A DNA stretch of 17,078 nt from Candidatus Methanogaster sp. UBA203 (GTDB lineage Archaea > Halobacteriota > Methanosarcinia > Methanosarcinales > Methanogasteraceae), in contig DASC01000101.1 of assembly GCA_002503595.1 (NCBI GenBank), positions 1 to 17,078 of the forward strand. Direction: 5' to 3'. Below, piece after piece: positions 8,244 through 16,300 of the stretch (position 1 is its first letter; each line of letters starts with the position of its first letter). The notes under the pieces are model-generated. The model was not told the origin of the DNA. It did not search any database and saw only the letters and a program-made list of their open reading frames with translations. A program made the position numbers and the translations under genes.

Positions 8244-8708
8244 ATGAACATGACAAGAAAACTGAAAACATATCTGGACACCTCCGTAATCTCAGCACTA
8301 TTCGACGCAAGGAATCCAGAGAGAAAATCGCTTACAGAATCGTTTTTCGAGCAGATCGAGAGCTTCGATCCATTCATCTCCGAGATCACGGTCGCTGAGA
8401 TCGAACGAACTCCCGACCACGCACTCCGAAGCAAGATGAAAGAGGTGGCACTGCAATTCACGGCGCTCCCACTGACTGACGACGTTAAAGGGCTGGCAGA
8501 CGAGTATGTCCGCTATGGTGCAGTTCCTGAGAGCTATCTCGAAGATGCGTACCATATCGCGGTTGCTGTGATAAACGAGATGGATTGTATTCTGAGCTGG
8601 AACTTCAGACATATCGTAAGGCGGAAAACCAGGGACATAGTGAAGATGGTAAATACTGTGAACGCATTCAGACATATAGAGATCATGACGCCGGCAGAAT
8701 TATTGTAG
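8244..8708 (+). CDS. PIN-domain protein, probable VapC-type toxin
   Basis: A 154-residue PIN-fold ribonuclease. The acidic residues expected in the active site are visible: D12 in YLDTSVISALFD, E52 in TVAEIER, D101 in LEDAYHIAVA, and the fourth-position region SWNFRHIV (N120). The ending HIEIMTPAELL is common in this PIN group. As a toxin it would cut RNA until neutralised by the small protein encoded ten bases downstream. The order toxin then antitoxin is less common than the reverse. The ATG at 8244 has no clear ribosome site; ATG at 8250 is an alternative. A weak AT-rich CTTAAAC near 8215 could give a leaderless transcript. The RNA target cannot be told from sequence. Confidence 0.82.
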   Translation: MNMTRKLKTYLDTSVISALFDARNPERKSLTESFFEQIESFDPFISEITVAEIERTPDHALRSKMKEVALQFTALPLTDDVKGLADEYVRYGAVPESYLEDAYHIAVAVINEMDCILSWNFRHIVRRKTRDIVKMVNTVNAFRHIEIMTPAELL

Positions 8709-8718
8709 GAGGTAGAAC

Positions 8719-8922
8719 ATGGCTAAAATTGCAGAAAAAGAGATGGAAATGATAAGAAAAAGAGTAGAAGCGGAATTCCCCAACGATCCGGCTTTGCAAC
8801 AGGTTCATATTGCAAGAAAAATCATTGCCAGAGAAGCGGAACTTGAGGGTTTCAGTTTTCTTGAATATGTTAAATTGCTTGGGAAGCGGGTTGGAAACGC
8901 CTATCAAAGTCACCGCGTATAA
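8719..8922 (+). CDS. Small helical protein, probable antitoxin of the PIN pair
   Basis: A 67-residue charged protein without membrane segments; the pattern of Glu, Lys and hydrophobic residues suggests helices. It contains EFPNDPALQQVHIARKIIA, which I associate with small proteins encoded beside this PIN group. It starts at ATG 8719 with a strong GGAGGT ribosome site (8709-8714) and lies ten bases after the PIN stop, so the two are surely co-transcribed. No ribbon-helix-helix or AbrB DNA-binding motif is obvious. Antitoxin role is inferred from size, coupling and order. A stronger ribosome site than the toxin's fits the need for excess antitoxin. Confidence 0.7.
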   Translation: MAKIAEKEMEMIRKRVEAEFPNDPALQQVHIARKIIAREAELEGFSFLEYVKLLGKRVGNAYQSHRV

Positions 8923-9052
8923 TATGTCGTTAACCCTGCCTGAATCAGGAGACGCCTCGCGTGAGAGCCGAAGCATCGAGCACGATTGCATCGTAGCTGA
9001 CCCCGCTATCGGGCATGGCGAACAGAGTTGCATACATAAACGAGAGGATAAT

Positions 9053-9312
9053 ATGGCAGCGACTGCAGCAGTAAAGGAGATATTTGAAGCGTTACCGCAT
9101 ATCAAAAGAACGGGTGCGAAACACCTGTGGTTTGATTTTGATTACGAAGCCGATGTGTTGTATGTGAGTCTGGAACGCCCCAAAGGGCAACTGATACTGA
9201 TATACTGGATGACGGTGTATTTCTGCGACTTCGGGATAAAAAAATAGTTGGGATAACCATAACAAATATCAGCAAGAAATTTAAGGGGTATGATCGGAGT
9301 CCGAAATTGTAG
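9053..9312 (+). pseudogene. DUF2283-family gene broken by a frameshift
   Basis: Begins at ATG 9053 with GAGAGG (9042-9047) as ribosome site. The first frame gives MAATAAVKEIFEALPHIKRT and then WFDFDYEADVLYVSLERPKG, the typical DUF2283 start. Near 9187-9190 the frame must step back by one base; the other frame then reads TDTDILDDGVFLRLRDKK followed by IVGITITNISKKF and stops at 9310-9312. The two halves together make one complete DUF2283 protein of about 86 residues. A one-base deletion (or assembly error) explains this; programmed -1 frameshifting at CCCAAAGGG is possible but unsupported. DUF2283 proteins often sit beside toxin-antitoxin genes; their function is poorly known. Confidence 0.75.
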
Positions 9313-9324
9313 ATGTGCAGTAAA

Positions 9325-9565
9325 ATTGGGAATGTGAGCGAGGGCAGCCCGAACGTGGTTGACCTGATCAGGGCTGGCAAGGTCGATCTGATCATCAACA
9401 CCCCGGGAGCCAAGCAAGGACGGAGAGATGGGTATGAGATCAGGCGTGCTGCTGTTGATTTTAGTGTTCCGTACATCACAACGATTCGAGGCTCGCGGTC
9501 GCGGCAGGGGACGCGGTCGCGGTGGCTGCCAGGAGGGGTGGAATTGGAGTGCAGTCGATACGGGA
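9325..9565 (+). pseudogene. Relic of the carB 3' end
   Basis: From 9334 the DNA matches the end of carB from 6061: about 140 of 153 bases agree by eye up to 9486, without gaps. It encodes VSEGSPNVVDLIRAGKVDLI and RRAAVDFSVPYITTI of the MGS-like domain. After that, small insertions break the frame, but the pieces still read AVAAGDAVAVAAR and RGGIGVQSIRE, matching and even looking more conserved than the carB ending VGVAAVREYHE. An open frame of 92 codons from 9313 runs through it but is not a gene: its tail is frameshifted noise. The copy therefore once had a full 3' end and then decayed. Confidence 0.85.
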
Positions 9566-9592
9566 ACCCTGTTACCCATAAAACTAAATAAT

Positions 9593-9612
9593 ATGGGAAA
9601 CGAGATTCCCAT
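9593..9612 (+). promoter_or_regulatory. Perfect palindrome, likely operator of the downstream ATPase
   Basis: ATGGGAA (9593-9599) and TTCCCAT (9606-9612) are perfect 7-base arms around ACGAGA, and contain GGAA-N6-TTCC exactly, the consensus of the methanogen NrpR operator. It lies between an AT-rich TATA-like stretch (AAACTAAATAATAT, 9581-9594) and the ribosome site GGTG (9616-9619) of the ATPase at 9625. A repressor site or an RNA hairpin are both possible. The gene it precedes has no known nitrogen link, so the NrpR match may be coincidental. Confidence 0.45.
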
Positions 9613-9624
9613 ACAGGTGCAATT

Positions 9625-10923
9625 ATGGTGAATATACTGAAGTACAATCTCCACTGGAAAGAAGATTTCAGGTACCACTACGAGATAAAGCGGGATTTGT
9701 TCCACGAAATCTATCCTTATGTAGATGCAAGGCAGATTATAGGGGTGATTGGTCTGAGAAGAACCGGTAAGACTGTGTTATTGAAACAGTTCATCGATCA
9801 CCTGATAACAGAGGGGGGGAGAAGAGACCGAGTATTATACTTTTCCTTTGACGAGGGGGCGGTTTCCATAGAGGACGTTATTGCGGAGTTTCAGGCGAGG
9901 ATGGGTGTGGGAATCATTGATGCCGGTAGGGTTTACCTATTCCTCGATGAGATTCAGAAGCTTGCTGGCTGGCAGAATCAGGTGAAATACTACTATGATA
10001 CTTACCCGAATCTGAAGTTCTTTGTTTCCGGATCATCGTCGCTATTCTTAAGAAGAGGTGCAGAAGAGTCGCTTGCTGGCAGGATTTTTCTTTTTAAACT
10101 GCCTGTGCTCAGTTTCGCTGAATTTCTCAGGCTGAAAGGAGAAGAAGATCTGGTCAGGAAGCCAGATGTCTTCAAGGAATCCCTGAAGGATCAGGTGCTT
10201 CTTTACGTCAGAAGACAGCTTCCTGAGCTCGTTACTGCCGACGAACCTTTCATCGGCATGTATATGGCGTCGATCATCGATAAGATCGTCTATGAGGATC
10301 TGCCCGGAATATTCCCGATAGAACACGGAGACGCCCTTAAACGGATACTGGGGATCTTGGCATCACACCCGGGCATCATCACCGATTACGCAACCCTTGC
10401 AAACGATCTGGGGATAAGCAGAAAAACACTATCGAGATACATCTACTATCTGGAGCGTGGATTTCTGATACAGAAATGCTACAACTTCTCAAAGAACCGT
10501 CTGACAAGTGAAAAGAAGATGAAGCGACTGTACCTCTCAAGCACCACGCTGCTATTCCAGTTGTGTGAAGACCCGGACACCGGCAGGGCGGTTGAGAACC
10601 TTATAATAAATTCATCTCATGCACGGTTTTTCTGGAGAAAAGGTGCATCAGAGGTAGATTGTGTCCTCTCTATAGGAAACTCTATCATGCCCATCGAATC
10701 CAAATATAAAGACGGCATCCGGAAAAAGGAGATAAAAGGACTCTTGAAATTTCTTAAGGAGTTCTCTCTTGATGCGGGCTATGTTGTAACAAAAGATATG
10801 GCGGCAGAAGAGGAGATTGACGGTAAGCGGATAACGTTTATACCGCTATGGAAATGGCTATTGCAGGTCTCGACAATCGAGGACGCTCCTGCACCGGTCC
10901 CGAAAGCTCGGGTCTGCTCCTGA
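9625..10923 (+). CDS. AAA ATPase with DUF4143 C-terminal domain
   Basis: A 432-residue member of the archaeal/bacterial AAA_14-DUF4143 ATPase group, often mobile and of unknown role. Walker A GLRRTGKT (43-50) and Walker B VYLFLDEIQ (D108, E109) lie in the N-terminal ATPase; FFVSGSSSLFL and RIFLFKLPVLSFAEFL follow. A helix-turn-helix-like part (about 250-285, TLANDLGISRKTLSRYI) comes next, then a PD-(D/E)xK-like piece: SEVDCVL (D345) and IMPIESKY (E358, K360). The family normally ends near IPLWKWLL (residue 413); the last 18 residues here (VSTIEDAPAPVPKARVCS) are read from a carB fragment. The ATG at 9625 follows GGTG by five bases. Confidence 0.88.
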   Translation: MVNILKYNLHWKEDFRYHYEIKRDLFHEIYPYVDARQIIGVIGLRRTGKTVLLKQFIDHLITEGGRRDRVLYFSFDEGAVSIEDVIAEFQARMGVGIIDAGRVYLFLDEIQKLAGWQNQVKYYYDTYPNLKFFVSGSSSLFLRRGAEESLAGRIFLFKLPVLSFAEFLRLKGEEDLVRKPDVFKESLKDQVLLYVRRQLPELVTADEPFIGMYMASIIDKIVYEDLPGIFPIEHGDALKRILGILASHPGIITDYATLANDLGISRKTLSRYIYYLERGFLIQKCYNFSKNRLTSEKKMKRLYLSSTTLLFQLCEDPDTGRAVENLIINSSHARFFWRKGASEVDCVLSIGNSIMPIESKYKDGIRKKEIKGLLKFLKEFSLDAGYVVTKDMAAEEEIDGKRITFIPLWKWLLQVSTIEDAPAPVPKARVCS

Positions 10924-10972
10924 TCATCCGCCCCCCCGTACGCGCTTCGGCGGTGCTGGCGGCGGGATCGCA
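10867..10972 (+). pseudogene. Relic of carB ATP-grasp region
   Basis: This stretch aligns with carB 3529-3630, with scattered substitutions and a few one-base indels. Common blocks include GTCTCGACAAT at the start, GGACGCTC, and the ending GGCGGCGGGATCGCA. In carB it encodes VSTIKDALALIPKLGL and TLGGAGGGIA; here the first 13 codons stay in the carB frame (VSTIEDAPAPVPK) and then shift. The fragment overlaps the last 57 bases of the ATPase gene, which uses it as coding sequence and finds a stop inside it. It ends 22 bases before the 3' end of pelA. Confidence 0.82.
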
Positions 10973-10994
10973 CGCTTGCTAAAACCCCCGCCCC

Positions 10995-12149
10995 CTACGC
11001 GATCTTGAACCTGAGGAGCGCAGCCACCCCGCCAAGCGCATCGAGCCGATTTCCCGGCTCAAACTCGGAACTTAAGACGACGACCCGCCCCTGCATCTGC
11101 TCGACCCGCCGCAGGAGATCGTCGGCATCGATGCCGGATTTTGCCGCTGGCTCATCCCTGCCCCCTTCTCCAGTTCCGCCCCCCCTTCCATCTCCTGATC
11201 CTGCCTCTGCCCCGGTCACTGCCCTCGCCCCAGCTCCTGCCTCCCGGAAGTTCCGCAGCGTCTCATCAACGATCAGCAGCGTCTCGATCGCACCAAGTTC
11301 GAGCGCAGCCATAACCTCGGCAGTCCCGTACGCGCACCTGCCACCTGTGGCGATCTCCCGCATCAATGAATCCATCATCTCAGTCTCCCGCCCGATCCTT
11401 GATTCCTGCACGATCCTGTCAACCGCGCCCCGCCGCAGGACCTCGATAAACCCTGGCATGCCTGTCGACACGGTATCCACAAGTACCGCACGTGCCGCGA
11501 TATCCGGACTTGCGGAGCGCAGATACTCCATAAAATCTTCCTTTATGAATCCGGGTCCTGCAATGATGATCGCATGTTCTCCGCCGCCCGCAACGGATTT
11601 GTTGAGCGCATCTGCTGCCGACGCAAAGAACTCGTGCGTGAAATCGCCGCCCTGTTTCCCGGATGGCTTCGTGATCTGCGATACCCGATCCACGCCGAAC
11701 TGGCGGACGCGCCCGATCTCTGCTTCTCCTGACTCGACTGTGATGATCGTTACGCGTGGGCGATCCGAGAGGGCTTTCGCCTCCTCGATCCGTTCGAGCT
11801 GATCCGGCTTCCAGTGCTTTGTGATGCCGACCATCGATCCGATCTCGACGTTGATGGTGTGATACTCGCCGGTATCGACCCCGCCCCTGATGACGCCGCG
11901 TACACGGAGCCGGTTCGAGAACCGGTGGAACTCCATCCCGGAAACCTCGATCGTGAGGTGAACCGACTTCTTTTCAGCCGCTTCCGGGCGTATCTTGTCG
12001 GTTGCCCCCTCAACCCTCCGTTTCGTAAACGCTGATACGAGATCGCGATTCTCGATTATGTATTTCAGGTGCCAGAGATCATCAAGCGTCTCAGGAACAA
12101 GTTCGATCACGCCCTCGCGTCTCTTCAGTTTCTGCCGTCTGATCTTCAT
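10995..12149 (-). CDS. pelA: mRNA surveillance protein Pelota
   Basis: Archaeal Pelota (eRF1/Dom34 family), which enters the empty A site of stalled ribosomes and, with ABCE1 and aEF1A, splits them. The 384-residue protein has the three expected domains: an Lsm-like domain (1-130, starting MKIRRQKLKRREGVIELVPE, with FTKRRVEGAT), a central domain (about 131-260, IIAGPGFIKEDF) and a C-terminal domain (about 263-384, YGTAEVMAALELGAIETLLI, ending LGGVAALLRF). The catalytic GGQ of eRF1 is absent, as in Pelota. Residues 303-339 are an extra Gly/Glu/Ala/Arg-rich insert. The open frame continues to 12497, but ATG 12149 gives the family start. It is transcribed away from the protease gene. Confidence 0.95.
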   Translation of the reverse strand: MKIRRQKLKRREGVIELVPETLDDLWHLKYIIENRDLVSAFTKRRVEGATDKIRPEAAEKKSVHLTIEVSGMEFHRFSNRLRVRGVIRGGVDTGEYHTINVEIGSMVGITKHWKPDQLERIEEAKALSDRPRVTIITVESGEAEIGRVRQFGVDRVSQITKPSGKQGGDFTHEFFASAADALNKSVAGGGEHAIIIAGPGFIKEDFMEYLRSASPDIAARAVLVDTVSTGMPGFIEVLRRGAVDRIVQESRIGRETEMMDSLMREIATGGRCAYGTAEVMAALELGAIETLLIVDETLRNFREAGAGARAVTGAEAGSGDGRGGGTGEGGRDEPAAKSGIDADDLLRRVEQMQGRVVVLSSEFEPGNRLDALGGVAALLRFKIA

Positions 12150-12240
12150 CGTTGCTACTCGTATTTGCTCTTCTGGTACAACTCTTTTCCTCCCGACAAG
12201 CCCAATAGGTTTACAAAGACCGCGCCCCCAGGTAACACTT

Positions 12241-13197
12241 GTGAAACCAGTATCCGAATATCTCCCGCTTGCAGGGATGGCGGGATTCATCATCCTCGTG
12301 CAGGTGCTTGCGCTTACGATGGCAGCTCCGATGGAGGCGCAAGGGATGCAGGCATTTGAGGATACGTCATCGGTCTGGAATGTGGTATGGTATATTGTAG
12401 TTATACTGGTATTTACGGCATTCATCCTTTTTATAATTAAAAGCAACAAAAAATACGTCCTCCACGCAGTCATACTCTTTGCAGTGGTTGCAACCATGTA
12501 CTACGTGCTTATCGCATTCATAGACACCGGACCAAACCTTGTCCTGCAGCCCGACCTGATCATCAATGTACCATCCCTCATCCTGACCCTCACACTGGCA
12601 GCGCTGCTGTACAAGTTTCCTGAGTGGTATGTGATCGATGTCACAGGAATCCTTGTCGGAGCGGGCGCAAGCGCGATCTTCGGAATCTCGTTTGAAGTCC
12701 TCCCGACCATCATCTTCCTGATCCTTCTCGCGGTCTACGATATCATCTCGGTGTACAAGACCAAGCACATGATCGCACTTGCCGAGGGCGTGATGGAGCT
12801 TCATGTGCCGATCCTCTTCGTGGTCCCGAAGCGTAAAGATTACTCCTTCGTGAAGCAGGATTTCTCTGGAAAGAAAGATGATGGAGAGGAGGAAGAGCGC
12901 GGCGCATTCTTTATGGGGCTTGGCGATGCCGTGATGCCAACGATCCTTGTGGTCTCTGCCAACGTATTCCTGCCAGTGGCATACCCTGACCTGCCACTGA
13001 TGTTCGGATCGGTCGTCCTGCCAGCGTTTCTCGCAGCAATCGGGACGCTTATTGGGTATGCGGTGCTGATGGTTGTCGTGATGGGCGGAAAGCCGCAGGC
13101 AGGTCTGCCTTTTTTGAATACCGGCGCGATTCTTGGATATGTGGCAGGGTGTCTCATCGCAGGCATATCTGTGATACCCGCGATGCCGGTGGTGTGA
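12241..13197 (+). CDS. Presenilin/signal peptide peptidase-type membrane protease
   Basis: A 318-residue intramembrane aspartyl protease of the GxGD group, with about nine hydrophobic spans. The two catalytic aspartates are in AVYDIISVYK (D167) and FMGLGDAVMP (D229). Between them is a charged cytoplasmic loop (about 198-221) rich in Lys, Asp and Glu. The third motif, PALP in presenilins, appears as AGLPFLN near residues 287-293. It should cleave membrane helices, perhaps signal peptides; the substrate is unknown. I chose GTG at 12241 because AGGT (12228-12231) precedes it at a good distance and the peptide then starts with a short polar stretch and a span. The open frame extends upstream to 11995 but that part is antisense to pelA. 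Confidence 0.88.
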   Translation: MKPVSEYLPLAGMAGFIILVQVLALTMAAPMEAQGMQAFEDTSSVWNVVWYIVVILVFTAFILFIIKSNKKYVLHAVILFAVVATMYYVLIAFIDTGPNLVLQPDLIINVPSLILTLTLAALLYKFPEWYVIDVTGILVGAGASAIFGISFEVLPTIIFLILLAVYDIISVYKTKHMIALAEGVMELHVPILFVVPKRKDYSFVKQDFSGKKDDGEEEERGAFFMGLGDAVMPTILVVSANVFLPVAYPDLPLMFGSVVLPAFLAAIGTLIGYAVLMVVVMGGKPQAGLPFLNTGAILGYVAGCLIAGISVIPAMPVV

Positions 13198-13225
13198 TAT
13201 CGCAGAGGCGGCAGGATCGCGATAT
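13197..13225 (+). terminator. Hairpin after the membrane protease gene
   Basis: ATATCGC (13197-13203) and GCGATAT (13219-13225) are perfect 7-base arms with a 15-base loop, starting on the last base of the protease stop codon. Only a short TTG follows, so it is a weak terminator candidate. The bases from 13226 to 13320 hold nothing I can identify. Confidence 0.35.
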
Positions 13226-13325
13226 TTGTGGTGCACTTGGGTGATGTTTCAGGGGGTATGGATGGTGCGGATTTCGGGGTTGATTCGGGCATCAATGCAG
13301 GGTGGCAGCCCCTTTCGAGAGCAGA

Positions 13326-13335
13326 GTTTATATAG
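13326..13335 (+). promoter_or_regulatory. TATA box of the S-layer gene
   Basis: GTTTATATAG is a clear archaeal TATA box. Transcription from about 13357 would give a leader of roughly 40 bases carrying AAGGAGG at 13381-13387, ten bases before the ATG. A strong promoter and ribosome site fit an abundant surface protein. Confidence 0.6.
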
Positions 13336-13397
13336 TTTGGGCGTTTGATTGATTTATGATGTTTGATCGATCATTACATCAAGGAGGCAATGGTAAT

Positions 13398-16300
13398 ATG
13401 AATAAATGTATAAAACGTGTAAGTATATTGATTATATTGATGGCGTTTGTGGCGACAGCGCTGCCTGTAAGCGCTGCCATCCCACCCGATCCAACAGGTC
13501 TTACGGGCACCCCAGGAAACTTCTGGGTGAACCACACATGGGATGCCGACACTACTGGCGTCACAGACTCATACAACTTATCTGTAAACGGCGCCCCGCA
13601 CAGCACCACAAATGAGTACTGGAATGGTTCATATTCTGCACACGCTTGGCAAAACATAACAGTCCACGCATTCAACGACACTGACGGATTATCCACAGGC
13701 TCTGTCTCGCAGAAAACGCAGATACTCAATAACCCAATAACGATCACGGGTATATCCGGTGCAACGGTCGATGTGGACGCTACTGTGCATGTGGACTGTG
13801 AAGCGTCCGATGCGGACGGCGACACCCCGAAATTCTCATGCAACAGAACCGATCTCTTTGCATTTAACACTGCAACAGGGGTGGGGGACTGGACACCATC
13901 CACAAGCGGGACGTATTACGTGGACTTCGGGGTCTCTGATGGATATGGCAGCACCAACAATGTTACGATGAAGATAACGGTGAGCGACGCGGCAACCACG
14001 ACGCCACCTAAGCCAACGAACCTCGACAGCACCACTGGCAACTACTGGGTCAACTACACGTGGCTGGCGGGAAGCGATGGTGTTGTCACTGATTCATACA
14101 ACGTGAGCCTGAATGACGCGTGGTACAACGGAACAGCAACATTCCTAAATAAGGAGGTGGGTCCAAGTGGCTGGGCAAACATAACGGTATGGGCGTACAA
14201 CACGAGTGGCGATGGAAATCTTTCGGCGGGTTCTGTCAGCGATGAAGTGCAAGCACCTGAAGAGCCGAGTGGACACTCCACCGGCTTCCGGATCTGGGAT
14301 GAGAACAGAAAACCTCCGATGGATCTCAACTACACATGGACCGCCCGGAGTTACACAGGATTCTATTACGACATCGATGATGATATCAGCACAGAGAGAC
14401 TCACCATTCAGTTAGATCCTGATAATATCCGAAACATCGAGGAGGGCAACCTCAAGTACGTCACCACAGCAGCCGACCTCAAATTCGAATATAATGATGA
14501 GGATTGGGGCTCTTACAAGGTGATCGGTTTCATGGCAGAGAAGTATTTCGCAGGCTATGAGGCGGAAAACACGTCCATAACAAACGAGGACATCCGCCTT
14601 CTTTCAAAGGATATGTTAAGCAAGGTCCTGATCGATGAAGACGAGAAACACACGATCTCCACGGGCGCATCGCTCGAACTGAAGGAAGGGTATGAATTAA
14701 AGATCATACAACTCGATATCGACGGAGGTCAAGCGCAGATCGACCTGATGAAGGACGGAAAAAGTGTTGACACCGATATCGTAACATCGCCAGACGACTA
14801 CGTATACACAGAGGATATCGGAAAACTGGATGATGTCCCGCTCGTTGTGGTTCATATCGACAGCGTCTTTGCTGGTACGGAGTCTGATATGCTCGTAATC
14901 AATGGTATCTTCCAGATATCAGATGATCTCATCCCTGTAGACACCGGTGAGGACTACGGCGAGATGGAGATCCAATCTGCTTCGGGTTACACGATCACAA
15001 TGGAAAATTCTGATGACATCGATCTCGAACAGGATGAAATAGTCGATATCATGGGAAACCTCAAGTTCCTTGTTGCTGACAATGACACTCTCCGGTTTGC
15101 GCTCTATGAGGAGATAACCGAGCCCGGCACCCATGATATTCGCGGGACGGTCTACGACACCGGAAAAGCGACATGGGATCACATGAACTTCGAGGGATTC
15201 TATTATAACATCGATGACGATCTCGGCACAGAGACGCTGGTTGTTGAAGACTGTAGTGGCAACACCATCCCCGAAGATGGACTCGTCTATGAAACGACTG
15301 CACAGTTGGTCGAGTTCGATCTCAGCGAATGGGGCTCTTTTAAGGTAGTAGGTTTCATGGCAGAGAGTTACTTTGCAGGATATGATGAAGATGAGACCGA
15401 TGACGATATAACGAACGACAATATCAACCTTCTTTCAAAGGATATGCTGAGCAAGGTCTTAATCGATGTCGAGGATGACCGTATGATCTCCACAGGCGCA
15501 TCGCTCCAGTTAGAAGAGGGTTATGAGTTAAAGATCATACAACTTGACATAGACGGAGGTCAAGCGCAGATAGAACTGCTGAAGAACGGAAGAAGTGTTG
15601 ACACCGAGATCGTGCAATCACCAGACACTTATGTGTACACGGAAGATCTCGGAAAACTGGATGATGTCCCACTCGTCGTGGTATACATCGACAATGTATT
15701 TGCTGGCACAGAGTCTGACCTGGTTACAATCAAGGGCGTATTCCAGATATCAGATGATCCTATCTCTGTAGACTCCGGTGACGAATACGGCGAGATGGAG
15801 ATCACAAGTGCTTCAGGCGATAAAATCACGATGAAGAACAAAGAGAATGAGATCGATCTCGATGAGGGTGAGAGCGTCATGATCATGGAAAATATCGGCT
15901 TCACGACCTCAGATGATGGTGGCGATCGATACTATCTCTTTGTCAGGCGGACGATCGGATCGATCGCAGCACTCAAGATCGAACTTCCTGAAAGCTTAGT
16001 CGTTGGTGAGGAGATCGTGATAACAATCACGGCAGACGGTGATCCAGTAGAGGGCGCACAGGTCCAGTTCGCCGGAGAGAATCTGGGCCTCACCGATTCG
16101 GACGGCAAGGTCACGATCACGTCAGAAGAGGCAGGCACGTTCACGATCATAGCAAGCAAGGAGAACTACGACTCCGCATCCGAGGAGATACGGATCCTCA
16201 CCGAATCGGAAGCTGAGAAGGATCCGCTGAAGATCGAGATGCCGGATAAGGTCGAACCGGAAGAGGACGTGGTCATCATGGTATCATACAAAGGCGATGC

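Noticed and set aside
8945..9016. Minus-strand 23-codon frame containing AIVLDASALTRG, which recalls a PIN-domain start
   Set aside because: Too short, no ribosome site and a stop soon after; at most a scrap of a PIN gene.
8810..9247. Long frame through the antitoxin, the gap and the DUF2283 start
   Set aside because: Its first part is another frame of the antitoxin gene and the rest simply joins the frameshifted DUF2283 frame.
9313..9591. Open frame of 92 codons
   Set aside because: It is carB relic sequence with a frameshifted tail and no convincing ribosome site, so it is treated as a pseudogene piece.
11995..12240. Upstream extension of the membrane protease frame
   Set aside because: It is antisense to pelA, rich in Ser and Arg with no membrane character; GTG 12241 has a ribosome site.
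12150..12497. Upstream extension of the pelA frame
   Set aside because: It is antisense to the membrane protease gene, has no Pelota similarity, and the family start MKIRRQKLKRR begins at 12149.
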